Source: Pseudarthrobacter chlorophenolicus A6
Lineage (GTDB): Bacteria > Actinomycetota > Actinomycetes > Actinomycetales > Micrococcaceae
Reading direction: 5' to 3'
DNA: 64,000 bases
Assembly: GCF_000022025.1 (NCBI RefSeq)
Contig: NC_011886.1
Location: 4,009,209 to 4,073,208, forward strand
The notes beneath the pieces were generated by a model that had not been told where the DNA came from, searched no databases, and saw only the letters and a program-made list of their open reading frames with translations. The position numbers and the translations under genes were made by a program. Shown here one piece after another: positions 62,345 to 64,000 of the stretch (position 1 is its first letter; every line of letters starts with the position of its first letter).

Positions 62345-63526
62345 ATGGACCCGCTGGCCCTGACCCTCATTGAACTGGGGGCCGTTGTGTTCTGCCTTGG
62401 CCTGCTGGCCAGGCTGGCCGGACGGATTGGAATGTCACCCATCCCGCTCTACCTGCTGGGCGGGCTCGCTTTTGGTGCCGGTGGCGTGGTGAAGCTCGAA
62501 GGCATGCACGAGTTCGCACACCTTTCCGGCGAGATCGGCGTCATCCTGCTCCTGCTTATGCTCGGACTGGAATATACGGCGGCGGAGCTGTTCACAGGCC
62601 TGCGGCGCTCGTGGCAGGCCGGCGTGCTGGACCTCGTGCTCAACTTCATTCCGGGAGCGGCGCTGGCCCTGCTCCTGGGCTGGGGCGGCGTGGGGGCCAT
62701 GGTGATGGGCGGCGTCACCTACATTTCCTCGTCCGGAATCGCGGCAAAAGTCATCACGGACCTGGGCCGGCTGGGCAACCGCGAAACACCGGTGGTGCTG
62801 TCCATCCTGGTCTTCGAAGACCTGGCCATGGCCGTCTACCTGCCCATCCTCACTGCCACTCTTGCGGGCGTGAGTTTCCTGGGCGGACTGACCACGGTGG
62901 CCATTGCCTTGGCTGTGGTCACAGCGGTGCTCATGGTGGCGCTGCGGCACGGCCACCATGTGTCCAAGGCCGTGCATAGCGAAAACTCGGAGGTGTTCCT
63001 GCTCAACGTGCTGGGCGCCGCGCTCCTGGTGGCCGGACTGGCCTCTGCCATGCAGGTTTCCGCAGCGGTGGGCGCCTTCATGCTCGGCATCGCCATCTCA
63101 GGCGCCACCGCCCACAACGCCACGCGCATCCTCGAACCGCTGCGCGACCTGTTCGCCGCCATCTTCTTCGTGGCCTTCGGGTTGAATACCGATCCCACGA
63201 CCATTCCGCCGGTTCTGGGTTGGGCCCTGGTACTGGCAGTGTTGACTGCCGGAACCAAGATGGCCACCGGAATCTGGGCAGCCAAACGCGAAGGAATTGC
63301 CAGGCCCGGACGTTTCCGCGCCGGTGCCACGCTCATAGCCCGCGGCGAATTCTCGATCGTGATCGCCGGACTGGCCGTCGCCTCAGGTGCCGTGCCGTCC
63401 AACCTTGCAGCCCTGGCAACCGCCTACGTCCTGCTGATGGCCGTCATCGGCCCCCTGGCCGCGCGGTTCGTGGAACCCCTGGTCAAGGCATCTTCGCGAC
63501 GGCGGCAGGTCCCGGCGCAGGCGTAG
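62345..63526 (+). CDS. CPA2-type cation:proton antiporter (KhtU/AmhT-like)
   Basis: A 393-aa membrane protein with 12-13 helices of the Na+/H+ exchanger fold: LLLLMLGLEYTAAELF (helix 3), TYISSSGIAAKVITDLGRLGN, then ILVFEDLAMAVYLP (likely ion-binding Asp), and ARGEFSIVIAGLAVASG near the end. It exports K+ or ammonium in exchange for protons. It has no own RCK domain, matching its separate regulatory partner just upstream. Confidence 0.92.
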   Translation: MDPLALTLIELGAVVFCLGLLARLAGRIGMSPIPLYLLGGLAFGAGGVVKLEGMHEFAHLSGEIGVILLLLMLGLEYTAAELFTGLRRSWQAGVLDLVLNFIPGAALALLLGWGGVGAMVMGGVTYISSSGIAAKVITDLGRLGNRETPVVLSILVFEDLAMAVYLPILTATLAGVSFLGGLTTVAIALAVVTAVLMVALRHGHHVSKAVHSENSEVFLLNVLGAALLVAGLASAMQVSAAVGAFMLGIAISGATAHNATRILEPLRDLFAAIFFVAFGLNTDPTTIPPVLGWALVLAVLTAGTKMATGIWAAKREGIARPGRFRAGATLIARGEFSIVIAGLAVASGAVPSNLAALATAYVLLMAVIGPLAARFVEPLVKASSRRRQVPAQA

Positions 63527-63554
63527 GCACCGTTGGTACGGAGTGCCGGTTGAG

Positions 63555-64000
63555 CTAGATGCGGGTGCGGTGGAAGTTGAGGTGGCTCCGGCTGGCGGTA
63601 GGCCCGCGCTGGCCCTGGTAGCGGTTGCCGTACTCGCCCTGGCCGTAGGGGAATTCCGCCGAGGAGCTGAGGCGGAAGAAGCAGAGCTGGCCGATCTTCA
63701 TGCCGGGCCACAGCTTGATGGGCAAGGTGGCCATGTTGGACAGTTCCAGCGTGACGTGGCCGGAAAAGCCGGGGTCAATGAAACCTGCGGTGGAGTGCGT
63801 CAGCAGCCCCAGCCGGCCCAGCGAGGACTTGCCTTCCAGCCTGGCGGCGATGTCATCCGGGAGCGTGACTGTCTCGTAAGTGGAGCCCAGGACGAACTCG
63901 CCGGGGTGCAGGATAAAGGCCTCGTCCTGCTCAACCTCCACCAGCCGCGTCAGTTCGGGCTGCTCCTGCGCAGGATCGATGTGGGCGTATTTGTGGTTGT
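63555..64000 (-). CDS. dcd: dCTP deaminase (bifunctional with dUTPase), 5' end outside window
   Basis: The 3' part (about 148 residues) of a trimeric nucleotide deaminase. [16 protein letters not shown], then the active-site stretch [35 protein letters not shown] and the C-terminal lid [11 protein letters not shown] closely resemble the Mycobacterium tuberculosis enzyme, which turns dCTP directly into dUMP. The frame runs off the right edge. It converges on the antiporter gene. Confidence 0.95.
   Translation of the reverse strand, partial: NHKYAHIDPAQEQPELTRLVEVEQDEAFILHPGEFVLGSTYETVTLPDDIAARLEGKSSLGRLGLLTHSTAGFIDPGFSGHVTLELSNMATLPIKLWPGMKIGQLCFFRLSSSAEFPYGQGEYGNRYQGQRGPTASRSHLNFHRTRI

Overview
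The window is high-GC actinobacterial DNA, most likely from an Arthrobacter/Pseudarthrobacter-type member of the Micrococcaceae (inference). Supporting signs are a homoprotocatechuate dioxygenase whose metal ligands fall at the same numbers (H155, H214, E267) as in the Arthrobacter/Brevibacterium enzymes, an HspR/HAIR-controlled dnaK operon, a SAM-IV-like riboswitch, a fused MrpA-MrpB subunit, a Mycobacterium-like bifunctional Dcd, and many genes that appear to lack a leader. No rRNA, tRNA, IS element, prophage or CRISPR array was recognised. The only mobile-type module is one Phd/VapC toxin-antitoxin pair.

Layout. 1-2229: the 3' part of an amylosucrase gene, then pheA. 2260-10881: an aromatic catabolic island. 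A flavoprotein hydroxylase is divergent from an operon coding for a FAH-RraA fusion, a GntR repressor, HpaE, HpaD, HpaH and HpaI, which takes homoprotocatechuate to pyruvate and succinate semialdehyde. No hpaF isomerase gene is visible. 10915-15664: a small repeat protein, a rifampin-phosphotransferase-like PEP-utilising enzyme and an aldehyde dehydrogenase. 16278-20444: the dnaK-grpE-dnaJ-hspR heat-shock operon with two HAIR operators. 20644-29791: glutaminase, then three regulator/partner pairs with palindromic operators between them (ArsR/MFS, TetR/SDR, MarR/MMPL), and a methyltransferase. 29937-30550: the toxin-antitoxin pair. 30585-39033: LysE exporter, phosphatase, a P-loop kinase-PabB fusion, cardiolipin synthase, PabC, a PPOX-like protein, TetR and GNAT.

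39071-47660: a membrane acyltransferase fused to a glycosidase-like domain that appears inactive; a SAM-riboswitch-led sulfur operon (DUF1737, rhodanese, MetZ); a GCS2-type ligase; an XRE-MurA fusion; and a secreted GH25-like protein. 47665-50832: a YkoEDC-type ECF transporter under a TPP riboswitch, with the ykoE Shine-Dalgarno sequence held in a hairpin. 51121-53635: a GH65-like hydrolase with a LacI-type operator, and a DUF4235 protein. 53664-63526: a complete Mrp Na+/H+ antiporter operon, an MFS protein and a KhtTU-type K+/H+ antiporter. The window ends inside dcd.

The least ordinary items are four domain fusions (FAH-RraA, P-loop kinase-PabB, pseudo-GH26-OpgC, XRE-MurA), a 78-aa protein made of G-[ST]-Y-V repeats, and a long hairpin element inside the hpa operon. 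I found no convincing new multi-gene system such as a defence island. All functional calls rest on reading motifs by eye; no database search was run.
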